NCBI RefSeq assembly: GCF_002283555.1
Contig: NZ_MVOI01000003.1
Span: 1,228,798-1,292,797, forward strand
Length of the DNA stretch: 64,000 nt
Source: Rubrivirga sp. SAORIC476
Lineage (GTDB): Bacteria > Bacteroidota > Rhodothermia > Rhodothermales > Rubricoccaceae
Direction of reading: 5' to 3'
In this document: positions 30,292 to 39,699 of the stretch, one piece after another
How the letters are laid out: every line of letters starts with the position of its first letter
Position numbering within the stretch: the first letter of the stretch is position 1
The notes under the pieces: generated by a model
What the model was told of the DNA's origin: nothing
The model's input: the letters and a program-made list of their open reading frames with translations, nothing else
Databases searched by the model: none
Program-made: the position numbers and the translations under genes

Positions 30292-31599
30292 GTGCGCCGC
30301 CTCGCCCTCGCGTGCCTGCTCCTCGTCGCCGGCTGTGACCGCGTGCCCATCGATCCGGAGGGCACCTCGCTGCTCGTGACCTCCCCCGATCTCGGCGTCG
30401 TCCAGCTCGACTCGGACTTTCGCCTGCGTCTCGTTCCCGAAGGCACGACCGGCCCGCTGACCGTCCGCATCGAGGGGACCGACATTCCGTTCGACTCCAC
30501 GGCGGCAGCGTTCATCTTCGAGCGAAAGCTCGTGCAGGGCGTCAACTCGTTCGAGCTTACGGTCACCGGTGGGACGGGCACGGTGCAGACCGACACCCTC
30601 TATGCGTTCTACCTGCCCCTCCAGGCTCTCCCCCTCGTAGAAGCCAACGCAGGCGTCGCCCGCCTGGATGCGGCGGTGACCTCCCTGCCTACGGGGCAGG
30701 CCATCATCTCGGGAGGCCGCTCGGCGTCGGGGAGCGCGCTCCCCTCGGCGGATGTGCTCCAATCGCAGCCGTCGCGCGTGGTCGCCACGACGGTCCCCCT
30801 GCGGCAGGCGCGGGCGGGCCACACGGCCACGTTGGTCGAAGGCGGATCGCTGCTGCTGGGCGGCACGAATGCCGCTGCATCCGCAGGACCCGCGGCGTTC
30901 GTCCGCTCGCCGGAGTGGATCTCGCCCAGCGGCGAGACGCGGAACGTAGAGATTCTGGGCGGCGCCGACGGGCCGGCCCGAACCGGTCACGTCGCGCGTG
31001 CTGTCACGTTCGAGGGCACCACCTACCTCTACCTCTTTGGCGGTCAGAGTCCTGCGGGGAGCGGAGCGGCGGCGACATCGACGTTCGACATCTACCGCGT
31101 CGAGGGGTCGGGTGGCTTCACCTTTCGCCTGGAGCACCTCTCGCCGCCGGGCGGCGTGAGCGGCTTCGTCTCCCTCCCCGACGCCGCGCTCGCGTCGACC
31201 GGACCCGAGACGGCAGCGGTGTTCGGGCTCGGCGACGACGCCTCGTCGACGTTCACCGTTCGGTGGTCTGCTCCTGGCACACCCACCTCTCCGTTCAGCG
31301 TCGATGTGCAGCCGGGCACGGCGCTCCGCACCCCTCGCTCGGCGGCTGCCGCGGTCGGGCTGGGCGGCGGCCTCTCACTGATCCTCGGCGGACGAGACGC
31401 CGACGGCGACCTGGTGCCCACGCTCGAGATCTACGCGGCCTCCGTCGACCGCGCCTTCCGCTTTCCTCCCGAACTCCAGCTCCGCGTCCCTCGCTCCGAC
31501 CACATCGCAACTATTTTCGGCACCAACCGAATCGTGGTAGCTGGCGGTCGCCCGACCACGGGGTCGGCGATCACCGCGTATGAAGCCTTCCAGTTCTAA
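30292..31599 (+). CDS. Kelch-like beta-propeller lipoprotein
   Basis: A 435-residue lipoprotein beginning at GTG 30292. Signal peptide with lipobox L-V-A-G-C (Cys about 15). After an Ig-like N-terminal stretch come several kelch-type blades: R-A-G-H-T-A-T-L-V near 180, R-T-G-H-V-A-R-A-V with Y-L-F-G-G-Q, and R-S-D-H-I-A-T-I-F with V-V-A-G-G-R near the end. Such proteins sit in the periplasm or on the surface and usually mediate binding. Function unknown; co-transcription with truA suggests only positional linkage. Confidence 0.75.
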   Translation: MRRLALACLLLVAGCDRVPIDPEGTSLLVTSPDLGVVQLDSDFRLRLVPEGTTGPLTVRIEGTDIPFDSTAAAFIFERKLVQGVNSFELTVTGGTGTVQTDTLYAFYLPLQALPLVEANAGVARLDAAVTSLPTGQAIISGGRSASGSALPSADVLQSQPSRVVATTVPLRQARAGHTATLVEGGSLLLGGTNAAASAGPAAFVRSPEWISPSGETRNVEILGGADGPARTGHVARAVTFEGTTYLYLFGGQSPAGSGAAATSTFDIYRVEGSGGFTFRLEHLSPPGGVSGFVSLPDAALASTGPETAAVFGLGDDASSTFTVRWSAPGTPTSPFSVDVQPGTALRTPRSAAAAVGLGGGLSLILGGRDADGDLVPTLEIYAASVDRAFRFPPELQLRVPRSDHIATIFGTNRIVVAGGRPTTGSAITAYEAFQF

Positions 31600-31617
31600 C
31601 GCGCCCTCTCGGGACCC

Positions 31618-31809
31618 ATGCTGATTCAGCGCCTGCTCCAGATTCTCCTCGTCGCGATCGTGCTCGTGGTCGCGTTCGGCGTGCTCGGGGTCGTGCTCAA
31701 GTTCGCCGGGTGGCTGATCTGGCTGGTCGTGAAGGTCGTGCTGGTGCTGGTGGTCGTGGCGGGCCTCCTGCGCTTCGTCGAGCTCCTCCGCGAGAAGTCG
31801 CGGCGCTGA
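31618..31809 (+). CDS. Small membrane protein
   Basis: A 63-residue protein, almost entirely two hydrophobic helices (I-L-L-V-A-I-V-L-V-V-A-F-G-V and L-I-W-L-V-V-K-V-V-L-V-L) joined by K-F-A-G-W, with a basic tail R-E-K-S-R-R. No recognised family. It lies 18 bp after the kelch lipoprotein and is probably in the truA operon. The tail orientation suggests both termini are cytoplasmic. Confidence 0.6.
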   Translation: MLIQRLLQILLVAIVLVVAFGVLGVVLKFAGWLIWLVVKVVLVLVVVAGLLRFVELLREKSRR

Positions 31810-31818
31810 GGCGGGGAG

Positions 31819-31830
31819 ACGAGGCCTCGT
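31819..31830. promoter_or_regulatory. 12-bp perfect palindrome upstream of arcA
   Basis: ACGAGGCCTCGT is a perfect palindrome 29 bp before the arginine deiminase start, in the 49-bp spacer after the small membrane protein. It could be an operator for a dimeric regulator, or chance in GC-rich DNA. Confidence 0.3.
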
Positions 31831-31858
31831 AGTTTCGACGGGCACCCCCTGCGCCCCC

Positions 31859-33106
31859 ATGCCCGTCGAGCCAGCCGTCGCCCCGTTCCACATCCTGTCC
31901 GAGACGAATGCGCTGAGACAGGTCGTGGTCCACACGCCGGGCGAGGAGATGGCCCTCGTGTCGCCCGAGAACGCCGACGAGCTTCTCTTCGACGACATCC
32001 TGTTTCTGGAGGAGGCGCGGGAGGAACACGCGATGCTCATCCGCCTCTTCCAGGCGGCCGTCGGCCGGGAGGACGCGGTGCTGCAGGTCACCGACCTCCT
32101 CCGTGAAACGTTCGAGGCAGCCGAGGCGCGGACCGCGTTCGTGGACGGGCTCATCGAGCGGATGCCGTACCGCAACTTCGAGGCCTACGAGTCGGAGTTG
32201 AAGGGCCTCGACACGGACGGGCTGCTCCGCTTCGCCGTGACCGGGCAGGCGCCGTTCCCAGTGACCGCCCTCCCGATTCCCAACCTCCTGTTCACCCGCG
32301 ACCTCTCGGCGGTCGTCGGCGAGCATGTCCTGCTGAGCCACGCCGCGACGGCCGCACGGGCACCGGAGAGCGTCATCATGGGCACGATCTACGCCCACCA
32401 TCCGCGCTTCGCGGCGGTCCGTGACCGCGTGATCGTGCTGCCCGAGGACGTCTCGTTCGAGGGGGGCGACCTGCTGGTCGTCGACGAGCGCGTTGTCCTG
32501 ATCGGGCAGAGCGAGCGGACCAGCCTCGGCGGGGTCCTCGCCGTGGCCCGCGAGTTGCTCACGCGTACGAGCATCGAGCACGTGATCATGGTGAACCTGC
32601 CGAAGGCGCGCTACTGCATGCACCTCGACACCGTGTTCACGTTCGCCGACGCGGAGACCTGTGTGGTCTTCCCGCCGATCATCGAGGAGGCGCACGACCA
32701 CACGTTCATCCTGGAGGCCATCGACGGCGACCCGTCGGACCTGCGCCTCAGACCGTGCGCCACCCTCCGCGACGCGCTGGAGGATGTCACCGGCCGCGCC
32801 TACACGTTCGTCCGCTGTGGCGGCGAGGACCCGGTCCGCCAGCGGCGGGAGCAGTGGACCGACGGCGCCAACCTGTTCGCGATCCGGCCTGGCCTGGTGG
32901 TCGGGTACGATCGCAACCGGGCGACCTACGACGCGCTCCGGAGCGAGGGCTTCCACGTGGTCGACGCCGAGAGCTTCCTCGACTTCTACGGCGACTCGGC
33001 TGCGACATCGGACGCTCGCATCGCCGTCCGCCTGTCGGGCAACGAGTTGTCTCGGGGCCGCGGCGGGCCGCGTTGCATGACGATGCCGCTCGCCCGCAGC
33101 ACGTAG
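31859..33106 (+). CDS. arcA: Arginine deiminase
   Basis: A 415-residue arginine deiminase, hydrolysing arginine to citrulline and ammonia. Visible active-site segments: N-L-L-F-T-R-D near residue 141, F-E-G-G-D near 200, M-H-L-D-T near 256, and the nucleophilic Cys in G-G-P-R-C-M-T-M-P at the C-terminus. Length matches the family. No arcB or arcC is adjacent, so it does not sit in a full ADI operon here; it may serve nitrogen release or acid protection. Confidence 0.93.
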   Translation: MPVEPAVAPFHILSETNALRQVVVHTPGEEMALVSPENADELLFDDILFLEEAREEHAMLIRLFQAAVGREDAVLQVTDLLRETFEAAEARTAFVDGLIERMPYRNFEAYESELKGLDTDGLLRFAVTGQAPFPVTALPIPNLLFTRDLSAVVGEHVLLSHAATAARAPESVIMGTIYAHHPRFAAVRDRVIVLPEDVSFEGGDLLVVDERVVLIGQSERTSLGGVLAVARELLTRTSIEHVIMVNLPKARYCMHLDTVFTFADAETCVVFPPIIEEAHDHTFILEAIDGDPSDLRLRPCATLRDALEDVTGRAYTFVRCGGEDPVRQRREQWTDGANLFAIRPGLVVGYDRNRATYDALRSEGFHVVDAESFLDFYGDSAATSDARIAVRLSGNELSRGRGGPRCMTMPLARST

Positions 33107-33174
33107 TCAGCGCCGTGGGATCGTCTGCCAGGCAGGCGGCATTCCCACAGTCCCTTCGGCCCCGCTCAAGCGCC

Positions 33175-33726
33175 ATGTCCCTCGCCTCGCTGCTCGACCC
33201 CGACCGCCGCTGGATGCGCCTGGCGCTGATGGAGGCCCAGCGTGCCGCCGAGGCGGGCGAGGTGCCCGTCGGCGCGGTCGTCGTGAAGGGCGGTCAGATC
33301 GTGGGTCGCGGCCACAATCAGGTCGAGCGCCTCGCCGACCCGACGGCCCACGCGGAGATGCTGGCCGTCTCCGCAGCGTGCCAGACCCTCGGCACCAAGT
33401 TCCTCGACGGGTGCACGCTCTACGTGACGCTGGAGCCCTGCCCGATGTGCGCCGGGGCGCTCGTCTGGGCACGCCTGGACCGGCTCGTCTTTGGCGCGCT
33501 GGACGAGAAGGCGGGCGCAGCGTCGACGCTCTACGACATTCCCGGTGACCGTCGCCTGAACCACCAGATCGAGACCGTCTCGGGCGTCGAGGCCGAGGCC
33601 TCCGCCGACCTGCTCCGGGCCTTCTTCCGCGCCCGCCGCTCCGCGGCGTCGCCTGCTCCGGGAGCCGTCGCCGGCGACGGGGCGAATGGAGAGCCGCCCC
33701 CCCACCGCCCGGTGGAACCGTCCTGA
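33175..33726 (+). CDS. tadA: tRNA-specific adenosine deaminase
   Basis: A 183-residue cytidine/deoxycytidylate-deaminase-fold protein. Zn site: H-A-E-M near residue 60 and P-C-P-M-C near 90, typical of TadA, which converts A34 to inosine in tRNA-Arg(ACG). The G-A-L-D-E-K-A-G-A-A-S-T segment fits TadA. The last 25 residues are a Pro/Ala-rich tail absent from short homologues. ATG 33175 is the first before the conserved R-W-M-R-L-A-L-M-E-A; upstream in-frame sequence overlaps arcA. A guanine deaminase role cannot be wholly excluded. Confidence 0.88.
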   Translation: MSLASLLDPDRRWMRLALMEAQRAAEAGEVPVGAVVVKGGQIVGRGHNQVERLADPTAHAEMLAVSAACQTLGTKFLDGCTLYVTLEPCPMCAGALVWARLDRLVFGALDEKAGAASTLYDIPGDRRLNHQIETVSGVEAEASADLLRAFFRARRSAASPAPGAVAGDGANGEPPPHRPVEPS

Positions 33727-33868
33727 CCCAGGTCGTCTCGGCACCGAGGCGGTCAGCCACGGCACATCGCGGGGCCGAGAGAGCGACACGCACGAGCCCT
33801 CGCGCCCGCCTCCTCCGCCTTTCATACGGTACGGGCAACCGAGACGGAGGTGCTCGGGTTGGATTGGT

Positions 33869-34879
33869 ATGGACACACTCTCCCCTTCCGACCCCGTCGA
33901 CCTGCTCGTCGTGGGCGCAGGCCCTATCGGCCTCGCCTGTGCGCTCGAAGCCACCCGCGCCGGCCTGACCGCCCGCGTCGTGGAGAAGGGCGCACTCGTC
34001 AACTCCCTCGTCGGCTACCCGACCCAGATGGAGTTCTTCTCCACGCCCGAGTTGCTGGAGATCGGCGGCCACCCGCTCGCGGCCACCTACTACAAGCCCC
34101 GTCGCGAGGAGGCGATCGACTACTACCGAGCGGTGGCGCAGCGTGAAGGGCTCGACATCCGCCTCGGCGAGCGTGTGGAGCGTGTCGACGGCGAGCGTGG
34201 GGCGTTCACTGTCGTCACGTCGAAGGGGACTCATGCGGCGCGCGCCGTGGCGCTGGCGACGGGTTTCTTCGACCAGCCGAATCGCATCGGCGTACCTGGC
34301 GAGGACCTCCCCCACGTCGCGCACTACTACAAGGAGCCCTACCCGTTCAGCGGGCGGCGCGTGGTGATCGTGGGGGCGAAGAACTCGGCCGCCAAGGCTG
34401 CGCTGGAGATCAACCGCCACGGCGGCCACGCGACACTGATCGTCCGCGGTCCCGAGATCACTACGAGCGTCAAGTACTGGATCCGCCCGGATCTGTTGAA
34501 CCGCATCGGGGAGGGCTCGATCTCGGCCTATTACCACACGACCGTCGAAGCCATCACCGACGAGGAAGTCCACCTGAAGACCCCGGACGGGCCTCAGGCG
34601 GTCTCCGCCGATGCCGTGCTCCTGCTGACGGGCTACCACCCGGACTTCGCCTTTCTGGAGCGCCTCGGCCTGGCCTTCGAGGGTCCCGAGCGCGCCCCCG
34701 AGGTGAACCCCGACACGATGGAGTCGACGCGCCCCGGCATCTACCTGGCCGGCACGGTCTGCGGAGGGTACGCCACCAGCCGGTGGTTTATCGAGAACGG
34801 CCGGATCCACGCGGCACGGATCGCCGCAGATCTCGCCGGCCTCCCCATCCCCACGCTGACGGCCGCGGGCCAGCCGTAA
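33869..34879 (+). CDS. ypdA: YpdA-type thiol-disulfide reductase (bacillithiol disulfide reductase-like)
   Basis: A 336-residue FAD/NAD(P)-binding protein of the YpdA family. FAD motif G-A-G-P-I-G-L-A near residue 16; second Rossmann motif G-A-K-N-S-A-A near 170; G-T-V-C-G-G-Y near 300, with the characteristic lone C-terminal Cys region. It lacks the thioredoxin-reductase C-x-x-C. YpdA reduces bacillithiol disulfide with NADPH in Firmicutes, and homologues occur with bacillithiol synthesis in Bacteroidota relatives. Spacer 33727-33868 upstream holds a CTCGGCACCGAG palindrome. Confidence 0.85.
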   Translation: MDTLSPSDPVDLLVVGAGPIGLACALEATRAGLTARVVEKGALVNSLVGYPTQMEFFSTPELLEIGGHPLAATYYKPRREEAIDYYRAVAQREGLDIRLGERVERVDGERGAFTVVTSKGTHAARAVALATGFFDQPNRIGVPGEDLPHVAHYYKEPYPFSGRRVVIVGAKNSAAKAALEINRHGGHATLIVRGPEITTSVKYWIRPDLLNRIGEGSISAYYHTTVEAITDEEVHLKTPDGPQAVSADAVLLLTGYHPDFAFLERLGLAFEGPERAPEVNPDTMESTRPGIYLAGTVCGGYATSRWFIENGRIHAARIAADLAGLPIPTLTAAGQP

Positions 34880-34938
34880 TCGCAGCACGACCTGTTCGAG
34901 CGGTCCGCTTCCACGTCCCGCGCCTTTCTAAAACAGCC

Positions 34939-34972
34939 GAGGGGCGGCCCCGATCACTCGGAGCCGCCCCTC
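34939..34972 (-). terminator. Terminator of the TonB receptor/PorV operon
   Basis: GAGGGGCGGC and GCCGCCCCTC form a perfect 10-bp stem with a 14-nt loop. On the minus strand it is followed by GGCTGTTTTAG. It lies 25 bp past the PorV-like stop codon and also behind ypdA on the plus strand, so it may stop both. Confidence 0.8.
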
Positions 34973-34997
34973 GAAGCGGTCAGACGGTGGAGCCGTC

Positions 34998-36029
34998 TTA
35001 GAACCCGATCTTCGCGGTGATCAGGTTCGTCTCGCCGAGGTCGCCCATCGAACGGTAGGCGTAGTCGACGGAGAGCGACGAGTTGGACACCGGCACGTTG
35101 ACGCCAGCGCCGACGCTCCAGAGCGCGAACTCGTTGCGGTCCTGCTCGGGCAGCACGTTGACACCGCCGCGGGCGTAGACGAGGTCGGCGTAGCCGAGCT
35201 CGAGGCCACCAGCGAATTCGGCCTGGTCGTACGCGTTCGAGCGGAAGTTGCCGAGCACCGACGCCGTCACGTCTCCGGCGAACTCACGCGAGTAGGTCGC
35301 ACCGAAGTTGAGCAGCGAGGGCAGTTCGTAGCTGTCCGCCTCGAGCGCCACCGGGAAGGTGCCGCCGTTGGGGTCGAACTGGACGGACTGGCTCAGGCCG
35401 TTGCCCGAGTAGCTCATCTTCGTTCCGAAGTTGCGAAGGCTGACGCCGAACTGGAGCCCGCTCTCGCCGACCGTGTAGGTCATGCCAGCGTCGAAGGCGA
35501 CAGCGCTACCGTTGATGTTGTCAATGGTCTCGTTGACGGCCTTGACCGTGACACCGGCCGAGATGCGGTCGGTGAAGGCGCGGGCGTAGCTCGCACCGAC
35601 GACCACGGCCGACGCGTCGAACGTCAGCTCGGACGGGTCCGAGAACTCAGCGCTGGTTTCGAAGAGCTGGCCGAAGTCCCAGGACGTCACCGTGAGGGCG
35701 ATGTTCGAGGTTCCGAAGCTCTGGGCGACGCCGAAGTAGTTGACGCCGACGTCCGCCACGTAGTTGTTGTAGCTGAACAGGGCCTCCGTGCCCGAGTTGC
35801 CCATCAGGGCAGCCGGGTTGGACTGGAGGGCCTCGACGCCGGAGAGCGACCGGACGCCGCCGGTCAGCCCGTTGCCGAGCGACGTCGTGCGTGCGGTCGT
35901 GGGGACGAGGAGGAACGAGGCGCCGGCAGTACCGGCGCGCTCGTCCCCATCGACCTCACGAGTCTGAGCCTGGGTGGGGGCCGCGAGGGCGCCCACCAGG
36001 AAGGCCAGAATGAGAAGAGTGCGGTTCAT
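34998..36029 (-). CDS. PorV/PorQ-family outer-membrane protein
   Basis: A 343-residue protein with a signal peptide (cleavage after T-Q-A). It follows the PorV/PorQ pattern: T-A-G-A-S-F-L-L-V-P-T-T-A-R-T-T-S-L-G-N, then N-P-A-A-L and many alternating beta strands, ending in I-T-A-K-I-G-F with a C-terminal Phe, so a 14-strand barrel is likely. PorV acts in the type IX system as an outer-membrane shuttle for secreted cargo. ATG 36029 is chosen because the signal peptide follows; in-frame sequence upstream is His/Pro-rich. Third gene in its operon, 43 bp behind the large secreted protein. Confidence 0.85.
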   Translation of the reverse strand: MNRTLLILAFLVGALAAPTQAQTREVDGDERAGTAGASFLLVPTTARTTSLGNGLTGGVRSLSGVEALQSNPAALMGNSGTEALFSYNNYVADVGVNYFGVAQSFGTSNIALTVTSWDFGQLFETSAEFSDPSELTFDASAVVVGASYARAFTDRISAGVTVKAVNETIDNINGSAVAFDAGMTYTVGESGLQFGVSLRNFGTKMSYSGNGLSQSVQFDPNGGTFPVALEADSYELPSLLNFGATYSREFAGDVTASVLGNFRSNAYDQAEFAGGLELGYADLVYARGGVNVLPEQDRNEFALWSVGAGVNVPVSNSSLSVDYAYRSMGDLGETNLITAKIGF

Positions 36030-36072
36030 GAGAATGAGGTCTCTGTGTGGATGCGGATGGTGAGGGGTCGGC

Positions 36073-39000
36073 TTAGTAGACGTCCAGCTGCACACGGCGC
36101 TGGACGACGCCGAACTTCAGCACCCGCTCCCCGATCACGCTGCCGTCCGAACGACGGGCTTCGACGTGGACGAGGTAGATGCCGCTTGCGATTTGGAGGC
36201 CGGCCTCCGACTGGAGGTCCCAGTCGACCGTCGTGCCACCGTTATCGACCTTCTCGATCGACCGGATCTGGGTTCCACTGAGCGTGAAGACCCGGATGGT
36301 CGCCTGAGCCGGCAGGTTCACGAACCGGACGATGCGGCTGTCACCGGAGGCTTCGTAGCCCGAGGCGCCGCGGTACGGGTTCGGCGTCACAGCGATCAGG
36401 TCGAGCGCGGACTGAGCCGTGGCATCGTCTCCGCCCACCGCGGCCGACTCGGCCGTGTTGATGGTGAAGGTGTCGCCGGGCTGGTTCGGGTCCGTGGTGT
36501 AGAACCGAATGACCGTGCCGGTGAGATCGTTGATGCCGACGTCACTCGTCTGCTCCATCACGAAGCGCTGGAGCGGACGGCCACGACCGAAGTCGATGGA
36601 GCCAGACGCTGCAGCCGTCGCCGGGTCCGTCGGGCACCCATTCGGGTCGGCAGTCACGAGCGGTTCGATCGCCGTCTCCCAGTCCGAGTACGAGGTCGTC
36701 GGGTAGTAGGCGTAGATCCGCTGCGTGATGTTGCCGATGTCGAACTGCGACGGGCCGAAGTAGCCGAACTCGCACTCGATGTCACCATCGGCGAACAGGT
36801 TCGGGATCAGCTGGACGTCGTCGGAGGGATCGTTGGCCGAGCCCGGAGGCGTCAGGCCGATGTCCCAGACCTCGAAGGGCACCTTGATCGCGTTGCCCGT
36901 CGAGAACGGGTAGTACGCGTAGGACCCCTCGTCCGTGAACCGGATCTCGTAGTCGTTCGGAGCGAAGGCGCCGAGGCTGGCCTCCGGACCGTCACCGACG
37001 TGCGTGGCAGCGTAATCCGCAGTTCCGTTGAAGGAACCGTAGATGTTGTTGCCCAGCGGGCAGCCGGCCGTCGAGGCCGCATCCGGACCACACGAGTCGA
37101 TGCCACCGGGGCCGGTGATCTCGACGAACGCGTTGGTACCGCCCGGGAAGAGCGGTCCAGCGACCGGGCCCTGGACGTCGAAGAGGAGGCCGTCGCGACG
37201 CAGGACACTCGTGGTCTGCAGCAGGACTTCGCCGTTCTCTTCGAAGAACTCGGCTCCATCGAGGAGGACCTCGCCCGTCGTGGCGTTCACGATGTTGTAG
37301 TTCGTCTCGAGGATCTCGGTGTCGTCCGACGGGTCGTTGGGCGTCCCGTGCTGGTCGATACCGACCACCTGCGAGAAGAACTCGACGCGGTAGGTGTCAC
37401 CCGTGATCGCGAGCGGATCGACGACCGTGGCCGTGATCTGACCGCCACCGACGTTGTTGGCACCCGCCTCGACCGGCAGGCTCGCGCCCGAGGTCGTCTG
37501 CACCACCGTACCGTCGTTCCGCGGAGCGGAGATCGAGGGCCGGACGGAGACGCGGGTCACCGGGGCAGCGAAGATCCGGTTCGGCGACGAGAACTCGTTG
37601 TACGCGTACGGCTGGACGCCGAAGTAGTACGTCGTGTTGTTCCGCAGCTCGGAGCCGGTGAACACGTCGTTCTGGATCAGGATCGAGGTCGGCGTGGCCG
37701 TCTCGGACCCACTGTTCGTGCCCTGCGCCACCACGTTGTTGATGATGGCACCGGTGTTACAGTCGAGGCCGTTGTCGACCACCGTCGTCACCGAGTTGTT
37801 GATGTCGAAGGTGGCGATCAGCGTCCCCTCCGTGCTGGTGGCATCCCGGTACTGGATGATCTTGAAGCCTTCGAAGTTGTACGTGGCGTCGGGCGCGCCG
37901 CCGATGGCGAACGGGCTGTCGACCTCGTAGTTGAAGATGTCCGCGTTGTCGCCGGTGACACTGTCGAACTGGAGGACGACCTCCTGATCGAGCGGCGTCG
38001 CCTGGACCGTGACCGCCGGGGGCGGCGACGGCAGGTTGAAGTCGGCGTTGAAGGCACCCTGCACGGTGATGTCGTCGAACTTCAGCTGCTGGAGCGACGC
38101 GATCTGCGGGGTGGCCGTGGCCTGACAGGCCTGCGGGGCCTGGGCCCACACGATGCCGAAGACGATCTCCTGGATGTCACCGGGCTTCATGGTGAAGGGA
38201 CCGGTCACGACGCCGAAGCGGCGGTCGTCCGGGGCGTTGGCCCGGCCGAGGCCGTTCGAGTTGTACTCACTCCAGAAGGCCGGCGGGTCGTCCGGGAAGG
38301 CGAAGAGCGTGAAGTCCTCGCTGCCGGGGTTGTAGCCGTCACCACCGCGCGTGAAGGGCACGCCGTCCTTCCAGAGGCCCTGCATGAGGCGGTACGACAC
38401 GACGCCGCGGTCCTCACTGGCCGCCGGGTCACCGGTCGGGCCACCCTGGTTGGTGAAGTAGTAGAACGTCTCCACCTGGAGGCGCTCATCGTCCTCGTCG
38501 ACGACACCGTTGCCGTTGTTGTCGATGCCGTCGTCGTTGACGAGCGGGCCCTGGAAGAAGTCGTAGCCGAGAGCCGGCGGGAGCGAGCCGTAGCCGCCCG
38601 CACCTTCGTCGTTGTTGTCGCCGTTGTAGACGAAGCCGAGACCCAGCTCCGGGTCACTGCCGACGTAGTCGTCGCCGAAGTTGCCGAGGTCCGGATCCGA
38701 CCACAGGGAGATGTAGCTCTCCTCGAGGTCGCTGGGCCCGCGGTAGACGAACTGGTAGCGGTAGAAGGTCGTGTTGTTGAGGGCGTCGGCCGTCGAGAAC
38801 GCGAACGCCTGAGCGCGAACCTCCACCTCGAGCGGCGCCGCGCCACTCCAACCGTGGGTGTTGCCGTTGTCGTTCATGACCCACCAGACGGCCTGGTCAC
38901 CGATGATGTCGGGACGGAAGCCAGCGGCGAGGTCGAGCGTCGCGCCACCGCCACGGGTGAGGCTGTAGCCCGGGTCGCCGAGGTTGAGCTCGATGCGCTC

Positions 39001-39624
39001 CTCGTCGGGATCGCGGCGGTCGTTGCCGTTGGTGTCGAGGAAGTAGGGCGCGCCCTGCGCGATCGGCCAGCCCGTGAGGTCCTGGTTGGTCTCAGACGTG
39101 AGGCCGTTGGCCGTGTAGTCCTGGACGTCCTCGAAGCTGACGCGCCAGAGCTTGTCGAAGCTCGTGCAGCGACCGGCCGTGGTCTCGCCCTGGGCGTCGA
39201 GCGGGCCGGGCCAGAACTCCCAGTTGTTGTACGTGGAGCCGGCGAAGCGGAGGTTGTCCGGGTTGCCGTCGAGGAGGCCTGCGACCCAGATGCCGGAGGC
39301 GAAGATGGAGCCCGGACCGGCCGCCTCAGCGTCGGGGTTGTAGGGCACTTCGTACTGAGCGCCGCCGCCGCGCCAGAAGAGGCCACCGATGTTGTACATC
39401 TTGGCCCGGACGTTGTTGATGTTCAGGTCGACGTCGGCCGCGCCGAGGACACAGTCCGCCGCGTTGGCCGCCGCCGTAGCCGCCGCCGCCTCAGCGGTCA
39501 GGCGAGCCGGCGGGCTGTCGATCCCGTCGCGGAGCACCTTCTGGGCGCTCGCGTCCGCCGTGAGCAGGACGACGCCCAGCAGGACGAGAGTCGCTCGACG
39601 GACGAGGATGGTGAGGGTAGTCAT
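36073..39624 (-). CDS. Large secreted protein with C-terminal sorting-like domain
   Basis: A 1183-residue exported protein (signal peptide ending S-A-Q near residue 27). The body has many Asn/Asp/Gly-rich strands, D-x-N-x-N-G-type Ca2+-binding-like turns (D-D-G-I-D-N-N-G-N-G near 390) and fibronectin-like segments (Y-Y-F-G-V-Q-P-Y-A-Y-N). The last 90 residues (V-T-P-N-P-Y-R-G ... I-R-V-F-T-L-S-G ... S-G-I-Y-L-V-H-V-E-A) match a FlgD-like/type IX sorting fold. With a TonB receptor upstream and a PorV gene downstream it is probably a surface protein of a nutrient-capture or attachment system. Enzymatic function not recognised. Confidence 0.8.
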   Translation of the reverse strand: MTTLTILVRRATLVLLGVVLLTADASAQKVLRDGIDSPPARLTAEAAAATAAANAADCVLGAADVDLNINNVRAKMYNIGGLFWRGGGAQYEVPYNPDAEAAGPGSIFASGIWVAGLLDGNPDNLRFAGSTYNNWEFWPGPLDAQGETTAGRCTSFDKLWRVSFEDVQDYTANGLTSETNQDLTGWPIAQGAPYFLDTNGNDRRDPDEERIELNLGDPGYSLTRGGGATLDLAAGFRPDIIGDQAVWWVMNDNGNTHGWSGAAPLEVEVRAQAFAFSTADALNNTTFYRYQFVYRGPSDLEESYISLWSDPDLGNFGDDYVGSDPELGLGFVYNGDNNDEGAGGYGSLPPALGYDFFQGPLVNDDGIDNNGNGVVDEDDERLQVETFYYFTNQGGPTGDPAASEDRGVVSYRLMQGLWKDGVPFTRGGDGYNPGSEDFTLFAFPDDPPAFWSEYNSNGLGRANAPDDRRFGVVTGPFTMKPGDIQEIVFGIVWAQAPQACQATATPQIASLQQLKFDDITVQGAFNADFNLPSPPPAVTVQATPLDQEVVLQFDSVTGDNADIFNYEVDSPFAIGGAPDATYNFEGFKIIQYRDATSTEGTLIATFDINNSVTTVVDNGLDCNTGAIINNVVAQGTNSGSETATPTSILIQNDVFTGSELRNNTTYYFGVQPYAYNEFSSPNRIFAAPVTRVSVRPSISAPRNDGTVVQTTSGASLPVEAGANNVGGGQITATVVDPLAITGDTYRVEFFSQVVGIDQHGTPNDPSDDTEILETNYNIVNATTGEVLLDGAEFFEENGEVLLQTTSVLRRDGLLFDVQGPVAGPLFPGGTNAFVEITGPGGIDSCGPDAASTAGCPLGNNIYGSFNGTADYAATHVGDGPEASLGAFAPNDYEIRFTDEGSYAYYPFSTGNAIKVPFEVWDIGLTPPGSANDPSDDVQLIPNLFADGDIECEFGYFGPSQFDIGNITQRIYAYYPTTSYSDWETAIEPLVTADPNGCPTDPATAAASGSIDFGRGRPLQRFVMEQTSDVGINDLTGTVIRFYTTDPNQPGDTFTINTAESAAVGGDDATAQSALDLIAVTPNPYRGASGYEASGDSRIVRFVNLPAQATIRVFTLSGTQIRSIEKVDNGGTTVDWDLQSEAGLQIASGIYLVHVEARRSDGSVIGERVLKFGVVQRRVQLDVY

Positions 39625-39699
39625 GTTGAGAGAGTATCGGGTTCTAGAACCGGTGCCCTGCCCGCGCCGAAGCGCGGGCAGAGCGCACACGGCGGGTGT